From Arabidopsis thaliana (Eukaryota > Streptophyta > Magnoliopsida > Brassicales > Brassicaceae): 64,000 nt of DNA. The DNA lies in NCBI RefSeq assembly GCF_000001735.4, contig NC_003076.8, positions 10,850,001 to 10,914,000 of the forward strand, read 5' to 3'. The notes below the pieces were generated by a model that did no database searches, had not been told where the DNA came from, and was given only the letters and a program-made list of their open reading frames with translations. This document shows positions 11,311-24,110 of the stretch, piece by piece; positions within the stretch are counted from its first letter, which is position 1; each line of letters opens with the position of its first letter. The position numbers and the translations under genes were made by a program.

Positions 11311-12471
11311 TGTTGGTGGAAACTAATTCATCTCTAAAAATCTGGAGAAATCGGACAAAGATGATGAACTTGATGATCAATATAGTTTAGGCTTTTAGGG
11401 AAGTGTGAAGATGAACTTGATGATCAAATTTTAGTTAACCCAAGTTAAATTTGGGTTGAGTTAAATGCTTCATTTGCTTTTGCATATGATATAAAAGGTG
11501 ATTTGGGCTCATTTGAGAAGCGACACGAAGAAGAGTGAGAGCAAGAGCAAAACCACAACAAAAAATTGGGTGATTGTTGAGTTGATGATTTGAAATATAT
11601 CGATTGTCTTATTTTAGATGCATAAATGAATATTTGTAGTATGATGCTAACGTCAAAGATTTTTGAAAAAACACTGATAACATATATATTCAAAGAAGCT
11701 AACAATTGAGCCGAAAGTTGCTTAATTGTTTTGAGATTTTACTATGCTTTTCCTTTTGATTTAGTGGTTTTTTTCTTAGTTTTGGATTAAGTTTAAGCTT
11801 TATTTCCTTTGATATTATTTAAAATAATAAAAAAACATTATATGTTATGTTATAATAATATCGTCCTTATCTCATATTTGTTTTTTGATAAAATGTATAT
11901 TCAAAATTTAAAATAGTAAATACGTTATTTTTCGGATCATCTCGAGTCTAAGACCAAATCTTAGAACATGGATAAAAATCTCAAATTTTAGATATTTTGC
12001 TGATCGGGAGAGTTGCATAAAAAAAGCAATATATAAACTTAAAACCTTATGATTTATTACGTGTGACATTTTTGACCGAGGAATGGGATAAAGAAGTGGA
12101 TGGAAGAGAAAGAATGGTGAGTCACCGTGAGTGATCCCTAACCTCTAGAGATGTGTGAATAGATGATAAGATGCAAGAAAAAACACAAGCCACTTACTTG
12201 TACTGGTCCGTGAGAGGACCACGACATCAACTTGACTATGATGATAAACATACATACTGTGAATGAAAGGACCACAATAATATGATAACAGACTTAACAA
12301 TGCAAGCAAACTTTTTCAACTAAACATAAACAAGGATTAGCAGAATAGAAGGAACCAAAATCCAAAACACTTATTATTGCTTTTTTAATAGGAAGCTACC
12401 TAAAAATATATCTAAACATTTTGCTGAACTTAAAAGGCCATATTTGAGCTTGACTTATACTTTGGTGAACT
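11310..12471. other. Intergenic DNA downstream of GME
   Basis: AT-rich, without a credible gene. A short direct duplication of GATGAACTTGATGATCAA occurs near 11360 and 11409. The part nearest 12471 should contain the GME 3' UTR and polyadenylation region. Confidence 0.4.
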
Positions 12472-14024
12472 TCACTCTTTTCCATCAGCCGCGCGGAGTG
12501 AGCCTAGCTGAACCGGTGCTTGAGTTCCAACCACCTTTGATGACCCGTAAAGCGACACATCGCTTCCCTTTGCTTTCTCTTTCTCGATCTGTTCCTTTAT
12601 CCAGAAGTAGGTTATTCTAAGCCCCTCCTGTTTAACGATTATGGTCAAAACAATATCAGTAATAAAAGAATTAGATTATTATCTTGTCTTTGAGCTACTT
12701 AAGTAAATAATGTTGGTACCTTCAATCTCATATTAGGAGCCCAACCAAGCTTTTCTTTGATCAGATTGTTGTCTGAGTTACGACCACGAACACCTTCCGG
12801 GCCAGGAATGTGGTGAATTGGAAGCTTCTTTTCCTCAAAGCTGAGAACCATCTCAGCCATCTCATTCATGCTCACCATCTCATCGCTTCCGATGTTCACC
12901 GGCTCACGGAAATCTGATTTTGTCAACCTATAAAACAAAAATGACGAAAATATCAGCCAATTACGTCTAACATACAACTTCATCAACATCAGGAGATACC
13001 CTCACCTGAGTACACCTTCAACACACTCATCGATAAAGGTAAAAGAACGGGTCTGAAGCCCATCTCCCCACATCTCAAACCTATCAGTGGAAGTCTGAGC
13101 CTTCCTACAGAAAGCAGCTGGAGCCTTCTCCCTTCCACCTAAGTTGATCCAAGCAAATATTAATCCCAATAGTAAACAACTAATCATTCACACAAAGTAC
13201 GGAAACTGTTTATCTGTATACTACCTTTCCATGTTCCAAAAGGACCATAAATGTTATGGAACCTTCCAATTCGACACTCAATACCAAAATCTTTGTTGTA
13301 ATGCTTACACAACTCCTCCGTAGCAAGCTTCTCCAAACCATAAGCATCTTGAGGCTATATCAGCATCAAAACATCACATAAGAAAAGACTCATAAATCTT
13401 TAGCAAGAACATATAAAAAATAATCACAAACCTCTGCAGGCCAAGCATCTGACTCCTTCAAGCTCACATTAGTAGTCTCCAACTGCTTAAACTCTGGATA
13501 GATACAAGCACTCGAAGCATAAAAGAACCTAAAGCAAACAAAAAATCCAATCTTTTTAACTTGTTTTAAGAAACCGTAAACTGCGAAAACCGAAGAAAAC
13601 AAAATCTAACTAACCTCTTAATCCCATTGATCCTAGCAGCCTCAATCATATTGAAACTAATCATAGTATTATTATACATAATCACAGAGTGATTACTCTG
13701 GATAAAACCCATACCACCCATATCAGCAGCTAAGTTAAAAACATGATCAACTCCTTCAGTAACTTTGAGACAATTCTCCATAACCCTAAGATCAACAAGA
13801 TGGAACTCATCACAGAACATGTCTTCAGTCATGTGTTCATTCTTTTTCCAGTCAGAAGCAATCACGTAATGACCTTCGTGCTTCAAACGACGAGCAATGT
13901 GAGATGCAATGAAACCTCCAGCTCCTGTTATTGATATCTTGAGATTCTCAGATGGCCAATATTGCTCTCTTTCTAGCTCCTTGTATGTGTATGCTCCATA
14001 GTCTGTTCCATTGGTAGTTCCCAT
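12472..14024 (-). CDS. GME: GDP-mannose 3,5-epimerase, 6 coding exons
   Basis: Converts GDP-D-mannose to GDP-L-galactose and GDP-L-gulose in the cytosol. This feeds ascorbate synthesis and L-galactose for cell walls. Coding exons on the minus strand: 14024-13615, 13528-13432, 13354-13225, 13138-13006, 12927-12720 and 12627-12472. They total 1134 bp, or 377 residues, the length known for the plant enzyme. The Rossmann motif GAGGFIA lies at residues 34-40. The catalytic residues known from the Arabidopsis structure are all present: C145 in SSACIYPE, Y174 and K178 in DAYGLEK, and K217 in GGREK. It is an extended short-chain dehydrogenase/reductase fold with bound NAD. No breaks are seen. The start is the first ATG after a spliced 5' UTR. 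Confidence 0.97.
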
Positions 14025-14795
14025 TCTACATTAACAAAACAAATCTGTTAAAAACAATAAGATCTCTCATGCAAAAGCTAGACATCACTGTAGAGTCCTA
14101 ATTTGTGATAAATTTCTATAAAAAAGATTTGGGATTTAGAGAGTTTTGACAGAGGTAAGATTATTGATGCATTGGATTCCGGCGTAAGTTAGCGAAAAAC
14201 ACAAAACTGCGAGGCGTAAGTTAGCCAAAAACACACAAAATTGCAAAACAAATCTGTTAAACACAATAAGATCTCTCATGCAAAAGCTAGAAATCACTGT
14301 AGAATCCTAATTTGTGATTAATTTCTGTAAAAAGATTTGGGATTTAGAGAGTTTTGACAGAGAATGCATTGGATTCGGTGTAAGTTAGTGAAAACACACA
14401 AAATTGCGACGCTTAAGTTAGCCAAAAACACACAAAATTGCAAAGAAATATGTTAAACACAATAAGATCTCTCATGCGAAAGCTAGAAATCACTGTGGAA
14501 TCCTAATTTGTGATAAATTTCTGTAAAAAGATTTGGGATTTAGAGAGTTTTGACAGAGGATGCATTGGATTCGGCGTAAGTTAGCGAAAAACACAAAATT
14601 GCGAGGCGTAAATTAGCCAAAAACACAGAATTGCGAAATTCGGATCTCAGAGAAGTTTTGATTCAGGAATCTGGGATTTTAAAACCCTAGATTAGTGGAA
14701 TTGTAAGGAAGATTGGATCTTTTACCTGAGGAAGGTTTTGGAGAGTTGGAGAGATCGAAGAGATAATGCAGAGAAGAGTCAGAGATTTGAGGAAG
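14025..14795 (-). other. GME: GME 5' UTR with ~700-bp leader intron
   Basis: Reading on the minus strand, a donor (CTCAG|GTAAAAG) at 14724-14725 and an acceptor at 14026-14027 put the second leader exon one base before the ATG. The leader intron is about 14026-14725 and the first exon runs from 14726 to about 14790. Leader introns often raise expression in plants, and this one is unusual in being mostly a tandem repeat. Confidence 0.7.
14037..14640 (-). repeat. Triplicated ~200-bp repeat inside the GME 5' UTR intron
   Basis: Three direct copies begin near 14037, 14248 and 14445; the landmark AATAAGATCTCTCATG recurs at about 14055, 14265 and 14460. Each holds a conserved order: GATCTCTCATGC, CTAATTTGTGAT, AGATTTGGGATTTAGAGAG, TGCATTGGATTC, then CGTAAGTTAGC. 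Copies differ by small indels and scattered substitutions. The array occupies most of the intron. Confidence 0.9.
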
Positions 14796-14810
14796 AGGAA
14801 GAGTAAACTT

Positions 14811-14820
14811 GTATTTATAG
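14811..14820 (-). promoter_or_regulatory. GME TATA box
   Basis: The minus strand reads CTATAAATAC at this position, about 85 bp upstream of the leader-intron donor. Transcription would be expected to start about 30 bp downstream, near 14780, just before a pyrimidine-rich leader. Confidence 0.65.
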
Positions 14821-14829
14821 AGAGAGAAC

Positions 14830-17785
14830 AGAAGAAGATGAAGAGGAAGATGGAGAGAGCAACACCACTCGTTGTTTTAGTTTTCCAACTCCTATTGGTA
14901 TTTGTGCCTCTTTCTGTTAAATTTATTTTATAACTAATAAAATCCTTCGAAAAAAAAAATTAATACTTCTTTTGTAGAGAGTTTTTTAGAAAATAGGAGA
15001 TTTTATAGAAGATTTATTACTTTTTATTAGGTTTGATGATTTATATTATGCATATTATTTTTACTATTTGTTGAATCGTATTTAGATAGATAATAAGAAA
15101 TGTTTTAGTTTAGAAAAAAAAAAAAACTAAATATTTTCTTTATTGGTGCACCAAACAATTTCATAATTTTTTTATTTTCTAGCTTCAATATATAAAAATA
15201 TTTGTAAATAATAAATATATGTATATTCTATATATTAATTGAGAAGTTTTTTTAATAAAATATTTATATTGGCGTGTTATTAACGAAACCGTCATGTTGT
15301 GATTCTAATCCATTTAAATAATTGTCCAAATTTTACTAGATTATTACAGATTTTTCAATTAGTCTTATTCATACATATATATAATACACATTAAAAGGAA
15401 ATTCTTATAAAATTCAAATAATTAAGCAATTAATCTTTAAATAATTATTATTTTGAGAAAAATTACTTTAATTTTTGTTATTTTCTAATTAACTAAAACA
15501 CTATTTAACATATTTTGTATTTGCAAATAATAGTACATCTTCATATATTAAGAAATGTGTTGTAATAAATTTTTATTAAATATATAATTATTTTGTTATT
15601 TTAGTGATATATACTGTATTGAATAATTATAATGTACACATAAAAATATAAAATATTATTTATGTTTGTTTATGACATAAGAGCAACCATAAGTCCATTT
15701 TTGGAGTTTGAAACTGAAGAGTAAATTAGAAAAAAAAATCTTAAATTAAAATATAATATAAGTTAGATTGATGTTAAAAATTATTTATATAGTTATAGTA
15801 TATATATAACCTAAACTATATTAGTTGGTTGAAATATTTGAAATAATAATGATTTTAGTAGTATTTTAAAGTTCATAACAATCAAACGGTCGAACCGAGA
15901 TCAAACTGATTCGAGTTAATGGTCAGGTAGATTTTTATTAAACTTGTAAACTATCAAACCGTATATAAAACCATTAAAATGATTAAATACGTTTGCGAGA
16001 AATATAAATATTTAGAGATAGGCGTAATTCTCATTCAATTTTATCATGTTCCATTATATCTTACTCGTTCTCCAATTTATTTCTCATAAGAGAATGCATT
16101 TCTAATATGAGAAAAAATTTGTATTCCGATTAGAAACAGAACGTGATGGAAGCAAAAATTCTCTATATCCTGTTTGGGACAAACACAAATATAATTCATG
16201 TATATTTTTATATGATATGATATAATAAAAATATTACAAAATTAATTGACTTCTTTCTTCTTATTGTTTAATATTTTGTTCATAAATATTAAATTACATT
16301 TGTTTATTTTTAAATTTTAACTATTATAAAGCATACTATAATAACATTTATTATTTTGAGCATTTTTATGCTGTATAAATTGAAAACACATGTTACATAT
16401 TTGATTGCAAACGTTAATTTGCTTAAATTGTAACTTGTTGTAATCTAAAAGCTATGTTTTTATCCCGTGTTGGCTCCTTCTATGTCGTTCCTTTTTCGTC
16501 ATTCCTATTCTCGTTATATTACATTAAATATCATGTTCCGAGTTCATTTTTACTTATCTTTAAACACAATACCAGATACAGCTGTAACTTTTGGGGATTA
16601 ACATATGCTTTGTTAAAATTTGTAAACATACCATAAATTAAAACATGAAAACAAATTGAAAAAATAAATGATCTATCAACTATAATATGTCATACTCATA
16701 CATTTGTTCTTGTGTACGTGCACATATATGAAAACAAAATTATATTTACTATTTAATATAAATAAATAAACACCGACTTGATATATTATCTCAAATCCAG
16801 AAATCCTCTTGTTGATATAATATATAATTAATCAAATATATATATTTGAATTTATTTGATAAACTTTCTTAACTTCAAGAAACAAATCTTAACAATATCA
16901 TAAAACTAAGAGATAGTTTAATGTGAATAAATTTAGAGAATTAGTTTGAACTAATTGCAAAAACTGTGTAAATTTAAAAATAGCTTGTAATTAGTTAAAT
17001 TAGTCATCTTGATCTAAATTCAATAGTTCCTTAAATTTGCATTAAAATTACAACATTGGTATTTAAATTTATTTTAATGTTATTTCAAAAAGAAAATAAT
17101 CAATTCTAGAAGAATGTGTATTCCAAAATCTTGTAACAATTTGATACAAAATAAAATAATTTATTTGATTTGAAATTGAATAATTTATCTGGCTCTAAAT
17201 AAAACAATCAGATATATTAATTATTATAATTCTTTTTAAAAAATATATTAAAAATTTGGGTTAATTATATATTTAAAATAATGAAACTACCCGTTTTTAA
17301 AAACAAAAAAATATATTCTAAAACTTTATATCATTGAAACTCTAATTAAATGTTAAAATATTTTAATATACCCTGGAAATATTTTCTAGATATTTAGAAT
17401 CCAAAAAATAAGTTTTTGAATAAGCTGTATTTTAAATGATAGAAGTATTTCGTTTAGATTATATACGACAAATATAATAAATGTTTTTTCATATCTGAAA
17501 AATCATAATTGAAAAATCTTTTTTGTCATGTATACAAATGAGATTTAATTAGCATAGTTTTGTTAAGGAAGATTTTAAAATCTAAACGAAATGATAATTT
17601 GTTATTAGATTGCCATATTCGAAAATATCTAATAATATCTTACGAAAATAATTTAGTTTACATATATGCATTTTTCAATTAAACATACAATATATTTGCA
17701 TTTTTAAAGATATTTCTATATTTTAGTAGTTGTTAATTTACTAAATTACTCATGCAAAAATTCATTTACCTAGTTTTAAACTAGG
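14830..17785. other. Long AT-rich gene-free region
   Basis: About 3 kb with no credible gene on either strand. Short poly-A/T tracts and dispersed low-complexity sequence dominate. The 60-codon frame near 16454 has no recognisable features. No paired termini or LTRs could be fixed. The part adjoining 14830 would contain the upstream region of GME. Confidence 0.5.
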
Positions 17786-18975
17786 GAGATTTGCAAAACT
17801 ACTATTTTTTTACTACCCTTTTGCAACAATACCCTTTTATGTTGTCCATTTTTAAAAATACCCTTTCCTTTGAATAAAATGACCAAATTACCATCATCTA
17901 ATAGAAACATGTAATTGGAAACTGAACTTTTCCCGCCAATTTTTTGGCGCCAAAATTTGTTTTTCCGGCCAAAAAAAAAGTTTCCGCCAAACTTTTTTCC
18001 CACCAAAAATAAAAAAAAATTCCCGCCAAAAAAACAATTTCCCGCCAATTTTTTTTTCCGTAACAGATTTTTCCTCAGCCAAAAAATGATTTTAAAAATC
18101 CTTGTAAATATTTTTTGGCGGCAAATAGATTTACATGGGATTTTAAAAGGGTTTTGAAAGATTTAAAAGAGATTTTAAAAAGGTTTTACAAGATTTACAA
18201 GAGATTTTAAAAGAGTTTTTAAAGATTTACAAGGGATTTTAAAAGGGTTTTAAAAAATTTACAAGTAATTTTAAAAGGTTTTAAAATCCCTTGTAAATCT
18301 TTCAAAACACTTTTAAACCCTTTAAAAAGCTTTACAAATCCTTTGTAAATCATTTAAAGCCCTTTAACATCCATTGTAAATATTGTAAAACCCTTTTAAA
18401 ATCCCTTATAAATATTTTAAAATCCTTTTAAAACAAATTTTAAACCCTTTAAAAATCTTTAAAAGATCTTTGTAAATCTTTAAAATCTCTTTAAAATCTC
18501 TTGTAAATCTTTTAAAACCCTTTTAAAATGCCTTGTAAACCTTTTAAAACCCTTTTAAAATCACTTGTAAATCACCCTTTTAAAATCCCTTGTAAATCTT
18601 ATAAAACTCCTTTAAAATCCCTTGTAAATCTTTGAAAACTCTTTTAAAATACCTTGTAAATCTATTTCCCGCCAAAAAAAAAAAATTGGTCGGAAATTTA
18701 TTTTTGAAAACAAAATTTGGCGGGAAATTATTTTTCGAAAATTTTTGGCGGGAATTTTTTTTTCGAAATGTTTTGGCGGGAAATTTTGTTTTAGAATATT
18801 TTAGGCGAAAAATATTAATATTTCATTTTGTTAACCTAAAACAATTTCCAAATAAGGGTAAAATGGTCATTAAAAATTTAAAGATGGTAGAAATAAATAT
18901 GGATAAAATAAAAGGGTAGAGTTGAAAAGGGGCATCATGAAAAGGGCATTAGAAAGAATTTTTCTTTAAACTACC
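17785..18975. mobile_element. Fold-back element (~1.2 kb) with internal satellite arms
   Basis: The two halves are reverse-complementary in organisation. Each end has lines of CTACCCTTTT/ATACCCTTTT/TGCCCTTTTC-type repeats and a block read from the end inward as ATGACCATTTTACC. Next come CCCGCCAAA motifs (17930-18060), mirrored by GGCGGGAAA motifs (18665-18790). The centre consists of tandem units that invert near 18280. There is no coding capacity. This matches a long-hairpin non-autonomous transposon of MULE/foldback type; exact ends and target duplication were not resolved. Confidence 0.65.
18130..18665. repeat. ~30-bp satellite units in inverted arms
   Basis: Left arm (18130-18275): units like GATTTTAAAAGGGTTTTAAAAGATTTACAAGG. 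Right arm (18280-18665): the complement, TTTTAAAATCCCTTGTAAAT, with roughly a dozen copies. The arms are unequal in length, indicating independent expansion. Transcripts could fold into a long hairpin. Confidence 0.8.
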
Positions 18976-19023
18976 CTTACAATGTTGTAGTTCACAAAAT
19001 GTTTACCAATTAATAGTATATAT

Positions 19024-19055
<32 letters not shown>

Positions 19056-19325
19056 TTCTTTAAATACAAAATATGTTATATACTGATTTAATTAATTTGA
19101 AAACGAAAATAGCATTACTTTATCTGATATAATATTCTTGAACATGTAAGCATATATTAAATTAATATATTGTAATATATTTATATAACTTTAATAAATA
19201 TAAATATTGCTAGGTTCATAAATCCAAACTACATTTATGAAATTAATTCTCAAAACACAATCTTAATTGAGCCTATTATTTTAACAATAATATATTAATT
19301 CTCAAATTATGAAGGCAATCCAAAT
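18976..19325. other. AT-rich spacer with TA microsatellite
   Basis: A (TA)n tract lies at about 19018-19053. No gene is seen. The spacer ends where gypsy coding sequence begins. Confidence 0.5.
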
Positions 19326-19394
19326 TTCCATTTAATCTTTTAAATCTTCATCAACTCTTTTACAAAGATGTATATGTGTTTGTGAGACCAGAAG

Positions 19395-19935
19395 AATCCG
19401 ATGATAAGAAGCACCTAAAGGAGAGCTACTTGTGACTATGAGGGTCTTAAGTGTGCTAAACAAAGTTGAAGAACAAGCGCAAAGAGAGAATCTGTTCCAT
19501 ACAAGGTGTTTGATTAAGGGAAAAGTGTGTAGTTTGATTATAGATGGTTGAAGCTGTACCAATGTTGCAAGTGAGACTATGGTCCAGAAACTTGGTTTAG
19601 AGGAGTTTCCGCATCCTAGACCTTATAAACTGCAATGGCTAAATGAGAGTGGAGAAATGGCTGTTACCAGACAAGTTCAAGTGCCGTTAGCCATTAGGAA
19701 GTATGAGGATGAGATCTTATGTGATATTCTGCCCTTAGAAGCCAGTCTGATCGGAAAGTGATACATGATGGGTTTACCAATAGACATAGCTTTGAATTTA
19801 GAGGAAGAAAAACTGTTTTGGCACCTATGGCACCTCATGAAGTCTACTTGGATCAGCTTAGCATGAAAAAGGATCTCAAGCTGTTAAATCCAAAACTTCC
19901 GAGAGTAAACCAAAGGGGAGTACTAAACCTAATCT
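19395..19935 (+). pseudogene. Gypsy element gag-pol junction and protease remnant
   Basis: Downstream of about 19395, reading frames match the pre-protease and aspartyl-protease-like region of chromovirus polyproteins: QRENLFHTR, then KVCSLIIDG, a stop, then SCTNVASETM. An in-frame TGA at 19549-19551 falls inside the active-site IDGG/SCTNV block. A further frame break follows near 19760. Gag and the 5' LTR are absent, so the element is 5' truncated. Confidence 0.65.
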
Positions 19936-19936
19936 T

Positions 19937-22681
19937 TTGTTTGTCTTTAAAGAAAACTTATTGAATATAACAGCCTTGGAACCGGCTTTGCCGAGTAGTA
20001 TTAAGTTTCTTTTGCAGGACTATCAAGATGTTTTTCCCGAGGAAAATCCAGAAGGTTTACCACCCATTAGAGGCATTGAGCACCAAATTGACTTCGTTCC
20101 AGGAGCTTCTTTGCCAAACAGACCAGCTTATAGGACCAATCCCGTGGAGACCAAGGAACTAGAAAAGCAAGTGAATGAGCTAATGGAGAGAGGCCATATT
20201 CGTGAAAGTATGAGTCCATGTGCTGTTCCAGTGTTGCTTGTACCTAAGAAGGATGGGAGTTGGCGTATGTGTGTTGATTGTAGAGCAATCAACAATATCA
20301 CGGTGAAGTATCGACACCCTATACCTAGATTAGATGACATGTTAGACGAATTGCATGGTTCTACCATCTTTTCTAAAGTTGATCTAAAAAGTGGATATCA
20401 TCAAATTAGGATGAAAGAAGGTGATGAATGGAAAACTGCATTTAAAACTAAACAAGGATTATATGAATGGTTAGTGATGCCATTCGGGCTGACAAATGCA
20501 CCTAGTACATTCATGAGACTAATGAATCATGTTCTTAGAGCTTATATAGGACATTTTGTTGTTGTTTACTTTGATGACATCTTAGTTTATAGCAAGAGTC
20601 TAGGAGAGCATGTTGAGCATCTAAAAATGGTCTTAGAAGTGCTTAGAAAGGAAAAGCTTTATGCCAATCTTAAGAAATGTACTTTTGGAACGGATAACCT
20701 TGTCTTTTTAGGTTTTGTTGTGAGTACAGATGGAGTTAAGGTTGATGAAGAGAAAGTGATAGCAATTCGGGAATGGCCAAGTCCAAAATCTATAGGAGAA
20801 GTAAGGAGTTTTCATGGACTTGCCGGCTTCTATAAGAGGTTCGTGAGAGATTTTAGCACTCTAGCAGCCCCACTCACCGAAGTTATCAAGAAAAACGTGG
20901 GATTCAAGTGGGAACAAGCTCAAGAAGATGCATTCCAAGCCTTAAAAGAGAAGCTTACTCATGCCCCTGTTTTATCTATTCCTGATTTTCTTAAAACTTT
21001 TGAAATCGAATGTGATACCTCCGGGGTAGGAATTGGTGCTGTCTTAATGCAGGATAAGAAGCCAATAGCTTATTTCAGTGAAAAGCTAGGAGGAGCTACT
21101 CTCAACTATCCTACATATGACAAAGAGCTTTATGCTTTGGTGAGAGCTTTACAAACGTGGCAACACTATCTTTGGCCTAAGGAGTTCGTCATTCACACCG
21201 ATCATGAGTCCCTAAAGCATCTCAAAGGACAGCAAAAGCTTAACAAAAGACATGCTAGGTGGGTCGAATTCATTGAGACGTTTCCCTATGTCATCAAATA
21301 CAAGAAAGGTAAGGACAATGTAGTTGCCGATGCATTGTCAAGGAGGGAAGCACATGGTGGAGGCTTAATGGGACACTTTGGAGTCTCAAAAACTCTTAAG
21401 GTTATGCAAGATCACTTTCATTGGCCGCATATGAAGAGAGATGTGGAGAGAATGTGTGAAAGGTGCACGACCTGTAAACAAGCTAAGGCTAAGTCACAAC
21501 CCCACGGTTTGTATACTCCTCTTCCTATTTCTTTGCATCCTTGGAATGATATTTCTATGGACTTTGTAGTAGGTTTGCCAAGGACTAGGACAAGTAAAGA
21601 TTCCATTTTTGTGGTTGTGGATAGATTTTCTAAAATGGCACACTTCATTCCATGTCATAAAACTGATGATGCCATGCATATAGCCAATCTGTTCTTTAGG
21701 GAAGTTGTTCGCTTACATGGAATGCCTAAAACCATAGTATTAGATAGAGACACTAAGTTCCTTAGTTACTTTTGGAAAATGCTTTGGTCTAAGTTAGGAA
21801 CTAAGTTGTTATTCTCTACTACTTGTCACCCGCAAACTGATGGACAAACTGAGGTAGTTAATAGGACTTTGTCTACACTCCTGCGTGCATTGATAAAAAA
21901 GAATTTAAAGACTTGGGAGGATTGTTTACCTCATGTTGAGTTTGCATATAATCATTCTGTGCATTCTGCTACTAAATTCTCGCCTTTTCAAATTGTTTAT
22001 GGGTTCAATCCCATAACTCCTTTGGATTTGATGCCTTTACCTTTGAGTGAAAGAGTGAGCATGGATGGAAACAAGAAAGCAGATTTAGTGCAGCAGATTC
22101 ATGAGCAGGCGCGAAAGAACATTGAAGAGAAGACCAAACAATATGCTAAGCATGCAAATAAAAGCAGGAAGGAGCTTATCTTCAACGAAGGAGACTTGGT
22201 TTGGATTCACCTCCGAAAAGAACGTTTTCCTAACGAGAGAAAGTCTAAACTTATGCCGCGGATGGATGGACCTTTTAAAGTTCTCAAGAGGATCAACGAC
22301 AATGCCTACTCTTTGGATTTGCAAGGTAAGTATAATGTGAGTAATAGTTTTAATGTTGCTGTTCTTGTTCCTTTTATTGTAGATGAAACAGATTTGAGGT
22401 CAAATCCTTTTCAAGTGGGAGAGGATGATGTGATAATGGGAAGCTTGGATCATGGAGCTAAGGAGAAGCTTGAACCCGAGGAGTTTGGAGAAAGAAAGCA
22501 GCTTGAGGATGGAGAGCTTGGAGCTAAAAAGGATGAAGCATTGCATGTTCTTGAAGGTCCAATAACAAGATCAAAGACAAAGCTACTAAATCAAGCTATC
22601 ACCACACTTCTACAAAAGATTGAGGGCAGCCTTAAACAAGAAGCTTGTCCAACCATGTTGGTTGTGATTCAAGCCGTTTAA
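19937..22681 (+). CDS. Ty3/gypsy pol: reverse transcriptase, RNase H, integrase
   Basis: An open frame of 914 codons. The reverse transcriptase has the YFDD box at residues 211-214, and the RNase H block runs to about residue 470. The integrase has an HHCC zinc finger (H/H, then C-x2-C in CERCTTC), catalytic D542, D603 and E639 (D-D-35-E spacing), and a GPF-type GPY/F module. No chromodomain is evident. The frame looks like the CRM/chromovirus lineage, by recall. At residues 470/471 the end of RNase H (ADALSRR) joins directly to the start of the zinc finger region ([12 protein letters not shown]). The usual linker of some 60 residues is missing, which points to an in-frame deletion. The conserved SDRDTKF reads LDRDTKF. 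Without gag and protease it cannot move by itself. The chosen ATG is probably internal to the original polyprotein. Confidence 0.9.
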   Translation: MFVFKENLLNITALEPALPSSIKFLLQDYQDVFPEENPEGLPPIRGIEHQIDFVPGASLPNRPAYRTNPVETKELEKQVNELMERGHIRESMSPCAVPVLLVPKKDGSWRMCVDCRAINNITVKYRHPIPRLDDMLDELHGSTIFSKVDLKSGYHQIRMKEGDEWKTAFKTKQGLYEWLVMPFGLTNAPSTFMRLMNHVLRAYIGHFVVVYFDDILVYSKSLGEHVEHLKMVLEVLRKEKLYANLKKCTFGTDNLVFLGFVVSTDGVKVDEEKVIAIREWPSPKSIGEVRSFHGLAGFYKRFVRDFSTLAAPLTEVIKKNVGFKWEQAQEDAFQALKEKLTHAPVLSIPDFLKTFEIECDTSGVGIGAVLMQDKKPIAYFSEKLGGATLNYPTYDKELYALVRALQTWQHYLWPKEFVIHTDHESLKHLKGQQKLNKRHARWVEFIETFPYVIKYKKGKDNVVADALSRREAHGGGLMGHFGVSKTLKVMQDHFHWPHMKRDVERMCERCTTCKQAKAKSQPHGLYTPLPISLHPWNDISMDFVVGLPRTRTSKDSIFVVVDRFSKMAHFIPCHKTDDAMHIANLFFREVVRLHGMPKTIVLDRDTKFLSYFWKMLWSKLGTKLLFSTTCHPQTDGQTEVVNRTLSTLLRALIKKNLKTWEDCLPHVEFAYNHSVHSATKFSPFQIVYGFNPITPLDLMPLPLSERVSMDGNKKADLVQQIHEQARKNIEEKTKQYAKHANKSRKELIFNEGDLVWIHLRKERFPNERKSKLMPRMDGPFKVLKRINDNAYSLDLQGKYNVSNSFNVAVLVPFIVDETDLRSNPFQVGEDDVIMGSLDHGAKEKLEPEEFGERKQLEDGELGAKKDEALHVLEGPITRSKTKLLNQAITTLLQKIEGSLKQEACPTMLVVIQAV

Positions 22682-22697
22682 GCAACAACAATGGAGG

Positions 22698-23247
22698 TGT
22701 GTGACTTGCACTCTTTTTCCCTCCTCTTGGTTTTGTCCCATTGGGTTTTCCACGAGAGGTTTTTAATGAGGCAAGCCCACACACTCTTTTCATGGCCCAT
22801 TGTTGTTTTTGAAGCCCATTAGCAAAGGAGACATCCAAATTTCGTTTTTGTGTTTTTATTTCTCTAGAATGACTCTTTCTCTTCTCTAGGGCTCCTCTAC
22901 TTCTCTATATATTCTATTCTCTTCTCCTTTGTAAGACTTATCAAATTTTTTATTATCAAAACCTCTTTCTAATTGTTTGATCTGAAGGGTGTGTAATATC
23001 TCTTCAACTTGTGATTGCTTTGGTGTGTAATATCCTAGCAAGATTGAGCCCGAAAGTTCAAGAGTCTTTCCGCAACTCTTGGAAGTTTCACTTCATCCAT
23101 TTTCAGTTTGTTTTCAGTTCATCATCATCCCATCTTCAACCCTTCAACTTCCCACAGATCCATTCATTCACCATATCACCATCACTTCATCACAATCTAT
23201 ACAAAGAGACTTCAAGGGACTGGATCTTGTCACCCAAGATCATATCA
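22698..23247 (+). mobile_element. Probable 3' LTR of the gypsy element
   Basis: A purine tract (ATGGAGG) precedes TGTGTGACTTGC, a plausible LTR start. A TATA-like CTATATATTCTATTC lies at about 22904. Sequence after about 23248 changes to AT-rich intergenic DNA, and CATATCA at 23241-23247 would be a CA end. There is no 5' LTR for comparison, so the limits are estimates. Confidence 0.45.
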
Positions 23248-24110
23248 GTTTGTGATTTAAGTTAGAAAAGAAATTGTCGTATTTAATTATTTTATAGGTA
23301 AAACTAATTTCGATACGAAAAATCGCCGCTTGGAATATAAGTTTTTTTTCTTACATTCAAAATACACTAACTGATTTTGGATTCAGAATAATTATATAAT
23401 AACTTTTGTAACTAAAACTATAATGCATTTATTTTATTGTCATTTTTATCCCGCACCATTAATTATCTAGTATATATATATATATATATTTGTGGAACAA
23501 AAAAAAAAAGATCAAAGTTCAAGAATTTCATGATTTTAAATTTCATAGTAAACCTATTTGTAAATTTAAAAGGAAAATTGTGGAAGCACAAAAAAAAACT
23601 CAAAACTAAGCAATTTCATGATTTTGATTCTGTAATTAGAATATTTGAAAAGATTTGTAAATCTACATATACATTTTTGCAGCCATTTTGTGAAATAAAT
23701 GCTGAAGTTGGGACTTATTTACAATGCATGCCACTGGCATTTATTATTTAGTTAAAAAAAATTAAAAAATATATTAACCAAACTATATCTTGCCTAATTT
23801 GTTTCTAAAAATCTCTACACAATATTTTCATATATCTTTTTTAAAAAAATCGTGAATTTTACTTCACAAAATATGCATAAATCCGATTTATAGCAAATAT
23901 TTATATCAACATTTTGCATAGCAATAAAAATACTAATTTATAATAATTAAAATATTCACATAAAAAATCATATACACATACAAGAAAAAAAACTATATTT
24001 ATCATCATTTAAACCGTTCTTTTATTTAAATTAAAAGCACAAAACTTGAAATCATATACTTTATATGATAAATTTAAAATCTATATTAGTAATATAAATT
24101 TTAAATCATT
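23248..24110. other. AT-rich gene-free stretch
   Basis: A TA tract lies at about 23470-23490. Otherwise this is low-complexity AT-rich sequence; the 104-codon frame near 23437 is lysine/phenylalanine-rich and has no recognisable domain. Confidence 0.4.

Noticed and set aside
18632..18919. Lys/Phe-rich frames of 60-95 codons in the fold-back element
   Set aside because: They arise from satellite and GGCGGGAAA repeats and have no domain features.
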